A DNA stretch of 58,174 bases from JBBQQG01 sp038216175 (GTDB taxonomy: Bacteria; Patescibacteriota; Saccharimonadia; Saccharimonadales; OMJO01), in assembly GCA_038216175.1 (NCBI GenBank), contig JBBQQG010000005.1, positions 1-58,174 of the forward strand. The letters are read 5' to 3'. The notes beneath the pieces are model-generated. The model was not told where the DNA came from. It ran no database searches and was given only the letters and a program-made list of their open reading frames with translations. Of the stretch, positions 43,203 to 52,248 are shown piece by piece. Position numbers and translations under genes: made by a program. Position 1 is the stretch's first letter, and each line of letters starts with the position of its first letter.

Positions 43203-44158
43203 TGAAAATCAAGAACGTATTAATTTCTGGAGGAGCTGGTTTTCTTGGATCACATATTTGCAATTATTATATGGCTAACAAGTATAATGTGTACAGTATA
43301 GATAATTTATCTACGGGTTTTATTAGTAATATTAAAAATTTTATTAATGAACCTAATTTTACTTTTGTTAAATACGATATTGTAAAGCCATTGAAAAACA
43401 AGGTATTTTCTACAAAGTTCGATTTAATAATAAATATGGCATCGCCGGCGAGTCCGCCACAATATCAAAAACTTGCACTCGAAACACTTCAAGCAGGATC
43501 TACCGGCACAATGAACTTACTAGAATTAGCAATGCGTGACAATGCACGTTTTTTCCATGCTTCTACTAGTGAAGTTTACGGCGAACCTGAAGTACACCCT
43601 CAGCCCGAATTTTATAAAGGTAACGTTAATAGTTATGGTCCTAGAAGTATGTATGATGAAGCCAAACGCTACGCTGAGGCACTTATTTATGTATATCATT
43701 ACAAATACCAAGTAAATACTACTATCGCCAGATTTTTTAATACTTATGGACCGAATATGGATGCCAACGACGGCAGAGTAGTATCGAACTTTATAGTTCA
43801 AGCACTGAAGGGCATAGACATTACTATCTATGGAGATGGGAGTCAGACAAGAAGTTTTTGTTACGTTGATGACTTAGTAAAAGGAATAGTAGCATTAATA
43901 AATTCAAAAGAAAGTGGTCCGATAAATTTGGGAAATCCTAGCGAGTTCACAATTAAACAGTTAGCCGAAAAAGTAATTAAACTAACTAGAAGTAAATCTA
44001 AGATAATTTACAAACCACTCCCGGCAGACGATCCGACGCAAAGAAAACCGGTAATAACTTTAGCGAAAAGTAAATTAAATTGGAAACCGGTAATATCGTT
44101 GGACGACGGACTTATTAGAACTATTGATTATTTCTCGACCATAATTAATACTCAATAA
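43202..44158 (+). CDS. UDP-glucuronate decarboxylase (UDP-xylose synthase)
   Basis: Converts UDP-glucuronate to UDP-xylose via a 4-keto intermediate. It is a 318-residue extended SDR starting at GTG, with SGGAGFLGSHICNYY. The family-specific stretches are NMASPASPPQYQ, FHASTSEVYGEPEVHPQPE and SMYDEAKRYAEAL with the Y-x-x-x-K pair. FCYVDDLVKGI is also present. These match UXS much better than 4-epimerases. Its position after ugd supports this. The pair would supply pentose for the surface glycan. Confidence 0.9.
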   Translation: MKIKNVLISGGAGFLGSHICNYYMANKYNVYSIDNLSTGFISNIKNFINEPNFTFVKYDIVKPLKNKVFSTKFDLIINMASPASPPQYQKLALETLQAGSTGTMNLLELAMRDNARFFHASTSEVYGEPEVHPQPEFYKGNVNSYGPRSMYDEAKRYAEALIYVYHYKYQVNTTIARFFNTYGPNMDANDGRVVSNFIVQALKGIDITIYGDGSQTRSFCYVDDLVKGIVALINSKESGPINLGNPSEFTIKQLAEKVIKLTRSKSKIIYKPLPADDPTQRKPVITLAKSKLNWKPVISLDDGLIRTIDYFSTIINTQ

Positions 44159-44163
44159 TTTTA

Positions 44164-44571
44164 TTAATCTTTAAATATAATATTTTTATATATCCTATAA
44201 GTCCACGCGGTTTGTAAAATCACTGCCATGATTTTCGCGTATGCATAATTTACAAAATGGCTGACGAAACTAACAAAAATAATTGTGAACAAATAGTTAA
44301 TTGCGAGAAGAGCTGAGTATGCTGCTAAGTGTTTACGTAATTTATTATTATCTTTTGCATTGAACGTCCACCATCTATTCAAAATAAAATTATAAATTAT
44401 TGAAACCCAATAACTGACTGAGGTTGCGACAGCCAAATTAATTTTTAATTTGCCGTGAAGAAATATTAACAATCCAATATCTATAACGAAAGTTGTTCCA
44501 CCAACATATAAATATCTAATCAAATTATGCGAATAAAGAAATTTGATTAGTTTAGTAGGCTTCTCGAACAT
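44164..44571 (-). CDS. GtrA-family membrane protein
   Basis: I use the ATG at 44571; a TTG at 44577 that overlaps the rmlA stop is also open. The product (about 135 residues) has four membrane segments and GtrA features. It starts with FLYSHNLIRYLYVGGTTFVIDIG and has VSYWVSIIYNFILNRWWTF before a charged loop. GtrA-type proteins are thought to help move polyprenyl-linked sugars across the membrane. It is the last gene of the rmlBCDA operon. A second GtrA protein is encoded at 53743. Confidence 0.85.
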   Translation of the reverse strand: MFEKPTKLIKFLYSHNLIRYLYVGGTTFVIDIGLLIFLHGKLKINLAVATSVSYWVSIIYNFILNRWWTFNAKDNNKLRKHLAAYSALLAINYLFTIIFVSFVSHFVNYAYAKIMAVILQTAWTYRIYKNIIFKD

Positions 44572-44573
44572 TA

Positions 44574-45437
44574 TCAATTATTTAACAAGTCTAATAGATA
44601 TTCACCATAGCCAGATTTTGTAAGTCCTTCAGCTAATGATCGAATTTGTTCTGCACCAATAAATCCTTGGTGGTATGCTGCTTCTTCAATGCAACCTATC
44701 TTCAGCGCCTGTCGCTCTTCTATGACTTGTACAAATTGCGATGCTTGATTCATGCTTGCAAAAGTACCTGTATCTAACCAAGCAGTACCTCTGTCTAAAA
44801 TACATACTTTTAGTTTTCCGTTTTTAAGATATTCATTATGGATACCTGTAATTTCCAATTCACCTCGGTCACTTGGCTTGACATCTTTCGCAATTCGAAT
44901 TACATCGTTGTCAAAGAAATATAATCCAGGAATTGCGTAGTTTGATTTTGGTACTGCTGGTTTCTCTTCTATTGAAACTACATCGTTGTTCTTGTTAAAT
45001 TCAACCACTCCATATCGAGCAGGGTCAGAAACTTGGTAACCAAAAACGACTCCACCGTCCGGATCAGTATAACTTTTTAGTTTTTTATCAATCTCTGACC
45101 CATAAAAAATATTATCGCCGAGGATCATGGCAACTTTTTCATTACCAATAAATTCTTCACCAATAATAAAGGCATCTGCAAGTCCTCTTGGTTTATCTTG
45201 TACTTTATAACTAAAGCTACAACCTATTTGATTACCATTACCTAGTAATTGTTCAAATCTAGGTAAGTCGTGGGGTGTAGATATAATTAATATTTCGTTT
45301 ATACCAGTGCTAATTAATGTACTAAGTGGATAGTAAATCATTGGTTTATCATAAATAGGAATTAGCTGTTTACTAATTGCCATTGTAATAGGGTAAAGTC
45401 TTGTGCCTGATCCGCCTGCTAAGATTATACCTTTCAT
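44574..45437 (-). CDS. rmlA: glucose-1-phosphate thymidylyltransferase RmlA
   Basis: Joins glucose-1-phosphate and dTTP to dTDP-glucose, the first step of dTDP-rhamnose synthesis. The 287-residue product begins MKGIILAGGSGTRLYPIT and has KQLIPIYDKPMIYYPLS, then AMILGDNIFYG and AWLDTGTF, all canonical. Its ATG overlaps the rmlD stop by one base (TAATG). The order in the operon is rmlB-rmlC-rmlD-rmlA-gtrA. Confidence 0.97.
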   Translation of the reverse strand: MKGIILAGGSGTRLYPITMAISKQLIPIYDKPMIYYPLSTLISTGINEILIISTPHDLPRFEQLLGNGNQIGCSFSYKVQDKPRGLADAFIIGEEFIGNEKVAMILGDNIFYGSEIDKKLKSYTDPDGGVVFGYQVSDPARYGVVEFNKNNDVVSIEEKPAVPKSNYAIPGLYFFDNDVIRIAKDVKPSDRGELEITGIHNEYLKNGKLKVCILDRGTAWLDTGTFASMNQASQFVQVIEERQALKIGCIEEAAYHQGFIGAEQIRSLAEGLTKSGYGEYLLDLLNN

Positions 45438-46288
45438 TATTTAGGTTCCTTATTTATATATTCAGACAGATTAATTTTCCAATCTGTACTTTTAAAACCC
45501 GTGGCTTGTATTTTGGAAATATCTAGCAGGCTTTTTAATGGTCTTAGCGCTACATTGTCTTTGTTTTGATAGTAGTTAGATGTTGAAATTCCGATAACAT
45601 TATTTTGCAGGCTAGATATTTTAAATATTTCCCTTGTTATATCTGCCCAGCTAGCAGGTATCCCATCGTTTGAAATATTATAAATACCGTATTCTAGTGA
45701 GTTTAATAGTATGTGATCTATTGCCCTTACAAGTTCATTGGTAAAAGTGAGTCTTCCAATCTGATCATCTACAACGCTTGGTTCAACACCTTTTTTACCT
45801 AGTTCGAGCATAGTTCTTACAAAATTTTTACCGTCGCCTATTACCCATGAAGTCCTTAGAATATAATGTTTTGGAGTTAAGCTGACCACTATATCGCCAG
45901 CGGCTTTTGTACTCCCGTATACGCTGAGCGGGCTAAAAGATTCATATTCAGAATGGGGACTTTTAGTACCATCGAATACATAATCAGTTGAAATATGGAG
46001 AAGTGTAATGTCATTTTTAATTGAAACTTGTTGAAGATTGCTAACTGCTACTACATTTACCAACCATGCTGTCCGTCGTCCTTCTTCAGTCTCTGCGCCG
46101 TCTACATTGGTATAGGCAGCAGCATTAAGAATTATATCAATATTTGACCAGTCATAATCCATAACTGACTTTTTATCTGTAATATCAAGTTCAGAAATAT
46201 CTGCTTTACGAGCATTAGGATATTTTTTTTGTAGTGCTAGCCCAAGCTGTCCGTTTGCTCCAATTATAAAAATTCTACTATTATCCAT
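45437..46288 (-). CDS. rmlD: dTDP-4-dehydrorhamnose reductase RmlD
   Basis: Performs the last step, reducing dTDP-4-keto-rhamnose to dTDP-L-rhamnose with NAD(P)H. The 283-residue protein has the Rossmann start FIIGANGQLGLALQKKY, the family's AAAYTNVDGAE, HISTDYVFDG and SVYGSTKAAGD with the catalytic Y-x-x-x-K. RTSWVIGDGKNFVRTML is also typical. The start overlaps the rmlC stop by eight bases. Product length is normal. Confidence 0.95.
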   Translation of the reverse strand: MDNSRIFIIGANGQLGLALQKKYPNARKADISELDITDKKSVMDYDWSNIDIILNAAAYTNVDGAETEEGRRTAWLVNVVAVSNLQQVSIKNDITLLHISTDYVFDGTKSPHSEYESFSPLSVYGSTKAAGDIVVSLTPKHYILRTSWVIGDGKNFVRTMLELGKKGVEPSVVDDQIGRLTFTNELVRAIDHILLNSLEYGIYNISNDGIPASWADITREIFKISSLQNNVIGISTSNYYQNKDNVALRPLKSLLDISKIQATGFKSTDWKINLSEYINKEPK

Positions 46289-46844
46289 GATTGGTTATTT
46301 CCTTAAATGACAGGTTATTCTTATCCTTTTCCGATATTATCAATCCTTTACCTTCAGCAATTGGCCATATAATATTTAAATCTTTATCAAGTGGGTTACA
46401 TGATACACCAGGCATTCCTGGTTGCCATTCTTGCTCGAAATAATATAAGTAAAGCGACGGCTCATCGCTTATCGATTGGAAGGAATTACCTAGTCCTTTA
46501 GTTATAAATAATCCTTGGCCTCGACTTAATTCAAATCCTTGCCATTTTCCTAAGGTTGGCGATTCAATTCGAAGATCAACGATTACAGCATATACTTTTC
46601 CGGTTGCTACGGATACAAGCTTATGAGCGTGTTCAGCGTGTATGCCTCTGACTGCACCTTTAAAACTTAAAGGTGCATTTAATTGAGGACGTTCATTCAA
46701 GCTTGGTAGACCTAAGCCTTCGAATTCTGATTGACGGTAAAATTCCATAACTGAACCGCGATCATCTTCGATTAGTTTAAATTTAATTTGATAGAGTCCA
46801 TCTATATCACTTTTTGTAGCCTGCATCGGTTTAATATCGCTCAT
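46281..46844 (-). CDS. rmlC: dTDP-4-dehydrorhamnose 3,5-epimerase-family protein RmlC
   Basis: The cupin enzyme that epimerises dTDP-4-keto-6-deoxyglucose at C3 and C5. The 187-residue protein has the family's first catalytic region GAVRGIHAEHAHKLVSV (with the active His) and GKVYAVIVDLR. The later site that is usually G-F-A-H-G-F is KGLGNSFQ, so the second conserved His is replaced by Asn. An RmlC-like variant with this change may still act or may differ in specificity. The gene order rmlB-rmlC-rmlD argues that it serves as RmlC. Confidence 0.84.
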   Translation of the reverse strand: MSDIKPMQATKSDIDGLYQIKFKLIEDDRGSVMEFYRQSEFEGLGLPSLNERPQLNAPLSFKGAVRGIHAEHAHKLVSVATGKVYAVIVDLRIESPTLGKWQGFELSRGQGLFITKGLGNSFQSISDEPSLYLYYFEQEWQPGMPGVSCNPLDKDLNIIWPIAEGKGLIISEKDKNNLSFKEITNHG

Positions 46845-47839
46845 CGCCCAATTTCCTTATATTTTTTTTCAGTTGCATGTTTACTTTCTTGCCACCAATT
46901 TTGATTGTCTTTATACCAGTTTACTGTATTAATCAAACCATCTTTGAAATCCAAATATTTTGGCTGCCAATTAAGCTCATTACGAATCTTATTTGCATTA
47001 ATCGCATAACGCAAATCGTGACCCGGTCGGTCCGTGACACTATCATAATCGCTTTTAATCTTTCCCATTATTTCGAGTATAAGCTCCAGGACATCTTTAT
47101 TATTCTTTTCACCTTCGGCGCCAACCATGTAGGTTTCGCCGATTTTACCTTTTTCAAGAATGGCAAGTACTGCTGAAGAGTGGTCTTCAGTATGAATCCA
47201 ATCTCTAACATTTTCACCGGTACCGTACAGTTTTGGTTTTCGACCTTCAATTATTTCAGTAATTTGACGTGGGATAAACTTTTCAACATGCTGGTACGGG
47301 CCGTAATTATTGGAACAATTGCTAATAGTAGCCTCAACGCCGAATGATCTAACCCAAGCTCGGACTAACATATCTGAGCTAGCTTTAGTCGAAGAATATG
47401 GACTCGATGGATTATACGAAGTTAGTTCATTAAATTTGTTTGGATCGTCAAGTTCAAGATCACCGTATACTTCGTCTGTAGAAATATGGTGGAAGCGTTT
47501 ACTGTTTTTTCGAATTGCTTGGAGTAACTGGTAGGTACCGATAATGTTAGTTTGGACAAAAGGCCAAGGAGAATGAAGCGAGTTGTCGTTATGAGATTCG
47601 GCAGCGAAATGAACTACTATATCTGAATCTGAAACCGTGTCATCTACAACCGCTTCATCGCAGATATTGCCGTGGATAAAAGTTACTCTATTTTCATCTA
47701 GACCCGAAATATTCTGTAGATTTCCAGCATAAGTTAAAGCATCTAATACAGTAATATGCCAGTCGGGGCGTTCTTTATAGATATAGCGAACAAAATTTGA
47801 ACCTATAAAACCTGCACCTCCGGTAACTAGAATTCTCAT
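46841..47839 (-). CDS. rmlB: dTDP-glucose 4,6-dehydratase RmlB
   Basis: Converts dTDP-glucose to dTDP-4-keto-6-deoxyglucose. The 332-residue extended SDR begins MRILVTGGAGFIGSNFVRY and has AAESHNDNSL, HISTDEVYGDLEL and SPYSSTKASSDML with Y-x-x-x-K. NCSNNYGPYQHVEKFIP is the dTDP-sugar signature. The start has no Shine-Dalgarno. On the minus strand TATAAT (47853-47848) lies eight bases before the ATG, so translation may begin at or very near the 5' end. It starts the rml operon. Confidence 0.96.
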   Translation of the reverse strand: MRILVTGGAGFIGSNFVRYIYKERPDWHITVLDALTYAGNLQNISGLDENRVTFIHGNICDEAVVDDTVSDSDIVVHFAAESHNDNSLHSPWPFVQTNIIGTYQLLQAIRKNSKRFHHISTDEVYGDLELDDPNKFNELTSYNPSSPYSSTKASSDMLVRAWVRSFGVEATISNCSNNYGPYQHVEKFIPRQITEIIEGRKPKLYGTGENVRDWIHTEDHSSAVLAILEKGKIGETYMVGAEGEKNNKDVLELILEIMGKIKSDYDSVTDRPGHDLRYAINANKIRNELNWQPKYLDFKDGLINTVNWYKDNQNWWQESKHATEKKYKEIGR

Positions 47840-47847
47840 TGTTTATA

Positions 47848-47853
47848 ATTATA
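47848..47853 (-). promoter_or_regulatory. -10 box of the rml operon
   Basis: A perfect TATAAT on the minus strand, eight bases from the rmlB ATG at 47839. With a start site seven bases downstream, the mRNA would begin almost at the A of the start codon. No Shine-Dalgarno is present, which fits a leaderless transcript. Confidence 0.5.
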
Positions 47854-47868
47854 TCAGTTAAACCAGAG

Positions 47869-49215
47869 TTATTTTACAATCAAATCTGTGACTTTAGATA
47901 CTACTAAATCAAGCTGTTCCATAGTTTTTGCTTCTGCATTTAACCTAAGCAACGGTTCGGTATTGCTAGGACGTACATTAAACCAATAGTCCTTATAATT
48001 TACGGTTAAGCCGTCCAGCCAGTCTATCTGGCCGTCTGAAAAAGCTGCTTCAATTTTTTTGATAGTTTTTTGCTTATCCTTAACTTCAAAATTAGTTTCG
48101 TTTATTTGAAAATAAGCTTTTCTAAATGGAGCAGCTAATTTAGATAATTTTTCTCCGCTTATACTAATAATAAATATTGCAATAACAGCTGCAATTAATC
48201 CACTATCTGCCATAAAATTATCTTTGAAATAATAATGTCCGCTATGTTCTCCGGCAAATATAGCATTTTGTTTGCGCATTTCACTTTTAATAAAAGAATG
48301 GCCAACTCGCGTTCTAATTACTTTGCCGCCTATAGATTCAATTAATTCTTTTGCTGCACGACCACAGATAGCATTAACTAAAATAGTTGAACCCGGATAA
48401 ACTTTTAAAAAGAATTGGGATAATATAGCTGTTAAAACAGTGCCGGAAATAGGGTCGCCATTTTCATCAATCAGAACAGCGCGGTCTCCGTCTCCGTCAA
48501 ACGCCAGCCCAACGTCACTGCTATTTCTTTTCATAGCAGCTTGTAGATCTATTAAATTATTCGGATCTAGCGGGTTAGCTATATGATTTGGGAAAGTACC
48601 GTCAAGATCAAAATATAGCTCTTCTACATCAAATGGCACGTAAGGTTCAAGTTCTGGGAATATTTTCCCAGCCATTCCGTTGCCGGCATCGACAGTTATT
48701 TTTAGGGGCTTTAATTTATCTGTATCTATAAATGACAATACGTGATTAATCCATTCTTCTATGACATCCATTTGTGAAACTTCACCACGTTTATCAGATT
48801 TTTCTAACTTCTTGGTTAATACTAGATCACGTATTTCTAATAGACCTGAATCTTCTCCCACTGGTTTTGCATCTTCGCGGCAAAGTTTTATGCCGTTATA
48901 TTCTCCGGGATTATGGCTAGCAGTAATCATAGCACCACCAGCCAAGTGGTTCTTACCTGTTACGAAGTAAATCATATCGCTCGTAACTTGGCCGATATCC
49001 CAAACGTCACGCCCGGAATTCCTTAACCCGTCAATAAGTGCTTCAGCCAGTTCTGCTGAATCAGGCCGCATATCTCGACCAACAGCTACAATACCCTGGT
49101 CGGGCAGCCAATTTCCAAAAGCTGTCCCTATATCTTTTACGGTTTCGCTATTAAGCTCACTTCCTACTTTACCTCTAATATCGTATGCTTTAAAAATTCC
49201 TGATATTTCAGACAT
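47869..49215 (-). CDS. manB: phosphomannomutase/phosphoglucomutase
   Basis: Interconverts hexose-6- and hexose-1-phosphates. The 448-residue protein has all four domains of the alpha-D-phosphohexomutase family: the phosphoserine loop MITASHNPGEYNGIK (Ser near residue 97), the metal site FDGDGDRAVLID, the sugar-binding GEHSGHYYFKD and the C-terminal RPSNTEPLLRLNAEA. The broad-specificity PMM/PGM type fits best. It lies between glmS and the rml operon and would give glucose-1-P for RmlA. Only four bases separate it from the glmS stop, so the two are in one operon. Confidence 0.93.
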   Translation of the reverse strand: MSEISGIFKAYDIRGKVGSELNSETVKDIGTAFGNWLPDQGIVAVGRDMRPDSAELAEALIDGLRNSGRDVWDIGQVTSDMIYFVTGKNHLAGGAMITASHNPGEYNGIKLCREDAKPVGEDSGLLEIRDLVLTKKLEKSDKRGEVSQMDVIEEWINHVLSFIDTDKLKPLKITVDAGNGMAGKIFPELEPYVPFDVEELYFDLDGTFPNHIANPLDPNNLIDLQAAMKRNSSDVGLAFDGDGDRAVLIDENGDPISGTVLTAILSQFFLKVYPGSTILVNAICGRAAKELIESIGGKVIRTRVGHSFIKSEMRKQNAIFAGEHSGHYYFKDNFMADSGLIAAVIAIFIISISGEKLSKLAAPFRKAYFQINETNFEVKDKQKTIKKIEAAFSDGQIDWLDGLTVNYKDYWFNVRPSNTEPLLRLNAEAKTMEQLDLVVSKVTDLIVK

Positions 49216-49219
49216 ATTT

Positions 49220-51049
49220 CTATTCTACAGTAACTGACTTTGCCAGGTTTCTAGGCCGGTCTACATCCAGTTTCTTTTCTACTGCTACATGGTAGGAGAA
49301 AAGCTGAAGAGCAATTGCAACCAATAGCGGCTGGAGCTGTTCCATAGTTTCAGGTAAATAAATAATATCGCTAGTAAGTTTTGCCAAATCTTTATTTCCT
49401 TCTGTCGTAATTGCAATAACAGGGCCGCTTCGAGCTTTTATTTCTTCGATATTAGACAATGTTTTTTCAAGCAGCGGGGAATTACAAGCTAGAGCGATTG
49501 TCGGAAAATTCTTGTCAATCATTGCCAGCGGACCATGTTTCATTTCACCGGCGGCGTAGCCTTCTGCATGGATATAAGATATCTCTTTTAACTTCAGTGC
49601 ACCTTCAAGTGCACTAGGATACAAGTAGTTTCTACCAATAAACAGAAAATCCCGATTATCAGCATATTTTTTAGCTATTTCTGCGATATTGTCTGACTGA
49701 GCTAGTACTAATTTTGCTTTATCAGGTAACGACAAGATCTCATTTAATAGAGGACGATAGAGCGGGCTTTTACCCTGGCTCAGATGTAGTGCAATTTCGG
49801 CTAGCACTGTAACTTGGGCGATAAATGCTTTGGTACTGGCAACTGATTGCTCGGGCCCGGCATGGCAATATACTCCTGCATCTGTCATTCTTGCAATTGT
49901 CGAGCCGACAGCGTTAACTACACCGAGACGTAAAACTCCGTAATTTTCTACCTTTTTTATAGCTGCGATTGTGTCAGCAGTTTCACCTGATTGTGAAATA
50001 GCGATTAATGCCGTACTTCGTGAAAATGGCTCGCTTCGATATTTAAATTCAGAGGCAAGTTGTACTTCAACTGGAATACCAGCCAGCTCTTCTATCAGGT
50101 ATTCTCCGACAAGCCCTGCGTAGTAAGAAGTTCCGCAGGCAACAATTACTATACGATCGATATATCTAAGCTGTTCGGTCACACTTTCTAGTCCACCAAG
50201 TTTGACAGTATTGGTTTCGGCCCGAAGCCTTCCCATAGTTGCTGACTGTATCGTCTGAGGTGCTTCATAAATTTCTTTCAGCATATGGTGGGGATAGTTG
50301 CCTAGATCAGATTTTAGGGCTTCCTGATCGAGAATTTCAGCGCTTCTCTCTACAACAGTTGAATCATGACTGCTTAAAATTGTAACTTTATCTTCGCTAA
50401 TTTTAGCTATTTCATAATCATTTAAAAATATTACTTTTTTAGTTTTATGAAGTAGTGCACTCGGGTCTGATGCTAGGAAGTGTTCTTTATTGCCAACTCC
50501 GATTACAAGCGGACTGGAAAGCCTGGCTACATATATAGAGTCGGGTTCCTTGCTATAAATACTTGCGATGGCATAGGCGCCACGAAGATCTTTTATGGCC
50601 CTAGTAAATGCCGATTGGAAGCAATCTTCAGTCTTTAAATGATAATCAATCAAGTGGGGAATTACTTCTGTATCTGTTTCGGTAATAAATTTATAGCCCT
50701 TCTTTTTAAGCAGCTGTTTTATTTCTTGGTAGTTTTCAATTATGCCATTATGGACTACGAAAATAGTTTGATCAGTATTGTAATGTGGGTGAGAGTTAGC
50801 CTCAGTAGGTGCACCGTGGGTTGCCCACCGGGTATGTCCGATTGCAATAGAGCTTTGCATAAGATCTTTAGTAATTTTTGACCGCAGTCCTTCTACTCTT
50901 CCAATCTGTTTTAGAGTAGTAGCTTTTCCATCAATTAGTACTGTCAAACCAGCCGAATCGTATCCGCGATATTCCAGAGACGAAAGTCCATCGAGAACAA
51001 ACTGAGATGCCTGTTTTTTTGAGCCTATATAACCGACAATTCCACACAT
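49220..51049 (-). CDS. glmS: glutamine-fructose-6-phosphate aminotransferase
   Basis: Makes glucosamine-6-phosphate from fructose-6-phosphate and glutamine, the entry step of UDP-GlcNAc and peptidoglycan synthesis. The 609-residue product begins MCGIVGYIGSKKQASQF with the catalytic N-terminal cysteine. The glutaminase domain has HTRWATHGAPTEANSHPH and the SIS domains contain SQSGETADTIAA and EGALKLKEISYIHAEGYAAG. It ends KSVTVE, close to the canonical end. AAGGA is upstream. No glmS ribozyme-like sequence is evident in the 95-nt upstream gap. Confidence 0.97.
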   Translation of the reverse strand: MCGIVGYIGSKKQASQFVLDGLSSLEYRGYDSAGLTVLIDGKATTLKQIGRVEGLRSKITKDLMQSSIAIGHTRWATHGAPTEANSHPHYNTDQTIFVVHNGIIENYQEIKQLLKKKGYKFITETDTEVIPHLIDYHLKTEDCFQSAFTRAIKDLRGAYAIASIYSKEPDSIYVARLSSPLVIGVGNKEHFLASDPSALLHKTKKVIFLNDYEIAKISEDKVTILSSHDSTVVERSAEILDQEALKSDLGNYPHHMLKEIYEAPQTIQSATMGRLRAETNTVKLGGLESVTEQLRYIDRIVIVACGTSYYAGLVGEYLIEELAGIPVEVQLASEFKYRSEPFSRSTALIAISQSGETADTIAAIKKVENYGVLRLGVVNAVGSTIARMTDAGVYCHAGPEQSVASTKAFIAQVTVLAEIALHLSQGKSPLYRPLLNEILSLPDKAKLVLAQSDNIAEIAKKYADNRDFLFIGRNYLYPSALEGALKLKEISYIHAEGYAAGEMKHGPLAMIDKNFPTIALACNSPLLEKTLSNIEEIKARSGPVIAITTEGNKDLAKLTSDIIYLPETMEQLQPLLVAIALQLFSYHVAVEKKLDVDRPRNLAKSVTVE

Positions 51050-51144
51050 TGTGACATCCTTAAATTATTAAAAAATAAGTGTATTTACTAACTATTAATA
51101 ACATATGTTAGACAAAAAGTAAAGTATTAGTGTTATAAACTTGC

Positions 51145-52248
51145 TTATTTAAATACGTCTGTAATAAATTCGTTCATTTTTTTAATAAAATTTTCGGAGC
51201 TAAATTCCACAGCCGTTTTTTTAATATTTTTTTCTTCAAAATCTTGTGGTTTAAAATTTCCAATTGATTTAATTAACGCATCTTTAGTTGACGGGTCAAA
51301 AAAAGTTCCATTTATTTTTGGCTTTATATAATCAAGCGCACCACCGCCTTTATAAGCAATAACAGGTGTTCCAGCCGATAATGCTTCAACTGCGGATATT
51401 CCAAAATCGTCAACTCCTGGGAATATAAAAGCTACAGCTGAACTTACTTTTTTGACTACTTTTTCGTCGCTTGCGTTAGTAATAAATGATACTGACGGTC
51501 CAGCTATAGATAGCAATCTGGTGTGATCTGGTCCATCCCCAATTACGGCTAGTGGTAAATTTAACTGCGTACATGCTTCGATTGCAAGATCAATTCTTTT
51601 ATAAGGAGTTTGACGACCGGTAATAACAAATCCACTCCGGACTAGGTTATTATTTTTTTCAAATCTACTGGTATCGACTGGCGGGTGAATTACGACCGAA
51701 CTTCTGTGGTAATATTTCTTAACGTTAGTTTGGGTATAACTCGAATTAGCAATGATATAATTTGGTTTCATGGCGGCTTTCTCGTCCCACTTCCTTAGAG
51801 GACCGACGAAAGTTTTAAGTCCAATTTTTGCCAGCCAGTCGAAAGATCCGAACCCAGGCCGATTTAAATATTCATCGTATAAGCTCCAATAATAGTGGGT
51901 AGGTGCATGACAGTAATTTATATGTATTGTCTTGCCAGATGTGTTTATTCCTTTTGCTTCAGCTCCCGAACTGCTTATAACCAAATCGAATTTGTCTAAT
52001 TTTATACTTGAAAACCACAAAATCCTAAGCACTGGAATAAATTTTCTAAGTTGAGCAAAAGGGAAATACTGAAGATATCCTGTGACTACTTTACCATCAA
52101 GTTTTTGTCGCCAAAGTTTAGTAGAGTACGAAGTATAAATCGGAGCATCAGGAAACATTTCATGAAGTGAAAGAACAACTTGTTCAGCGCCGCCGCCAAT
52201 TAACCAATCGTGAACGATTGCAACTTTAAGTTCTGACAGTGGTTTCAC
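51145..52248 (-). CDS. GT4-family glycosyltransferase (mannosyltransferase-like)
   Basis: A 367-residue GT-B enzyme starting at a GTG that overlaps the preceding stop by four bases. It has VAIVHDWLIGGGAEQVVLSLHE and the family's INYCHAPTHYYWSLYDEYL. The C-terminal half has SGFVITGRQTPYKRIDLAIE and FIFPGVDDFGISAVEALSAGTPVIAY, with the E-x-x-x-x-x-x-A-L-S site. It resembles the WbaZ-type mannosyl- or rhamnosyltransferases. It follows the initiating sugar transferase and probably adds the second sugar of the undecaprenyl-linked unit. Confidence 0.87.
   Translation of the reverse strand: MKPLSELKVAIVHDWLIGGGAEQVVLSLHEMFPDAPIYTSYSTKLWRQKLDGKVVTGYLQYFPFAQLRKFIPVLRILWFSSIKLDKFDLVISSSGAEAKGINTSGKTIHINYCHAPTHYYWSLYDEYLNRPGFGSFDWLAKIGLKTFVGPLRKWDEKAAMKPNYIIANSSYTQTNVKKYYHRSSVVIHPPVDTSRFEKNNNLVRSGFVITGRQTPYKRIDLAIEACTQLNLPLAVIGDGPDHTRLLSIAGPSVSFITNASDEKVVKKVSSAVAFIFPGVDDFGISAVEALSAGTPVIAYKGGGALDYIKPKINGTFFDPSTKDALIKSIGNFKPQDFEEKNIKKTAVEFSSENFIKKMNEFITDVFK

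Noticed and set aside
50950..51144. glmS ribozyme upstream of glmS
   Set aside because: The 95-nt AT-rich gap lacks the ribozyme's conserved core and is too short.
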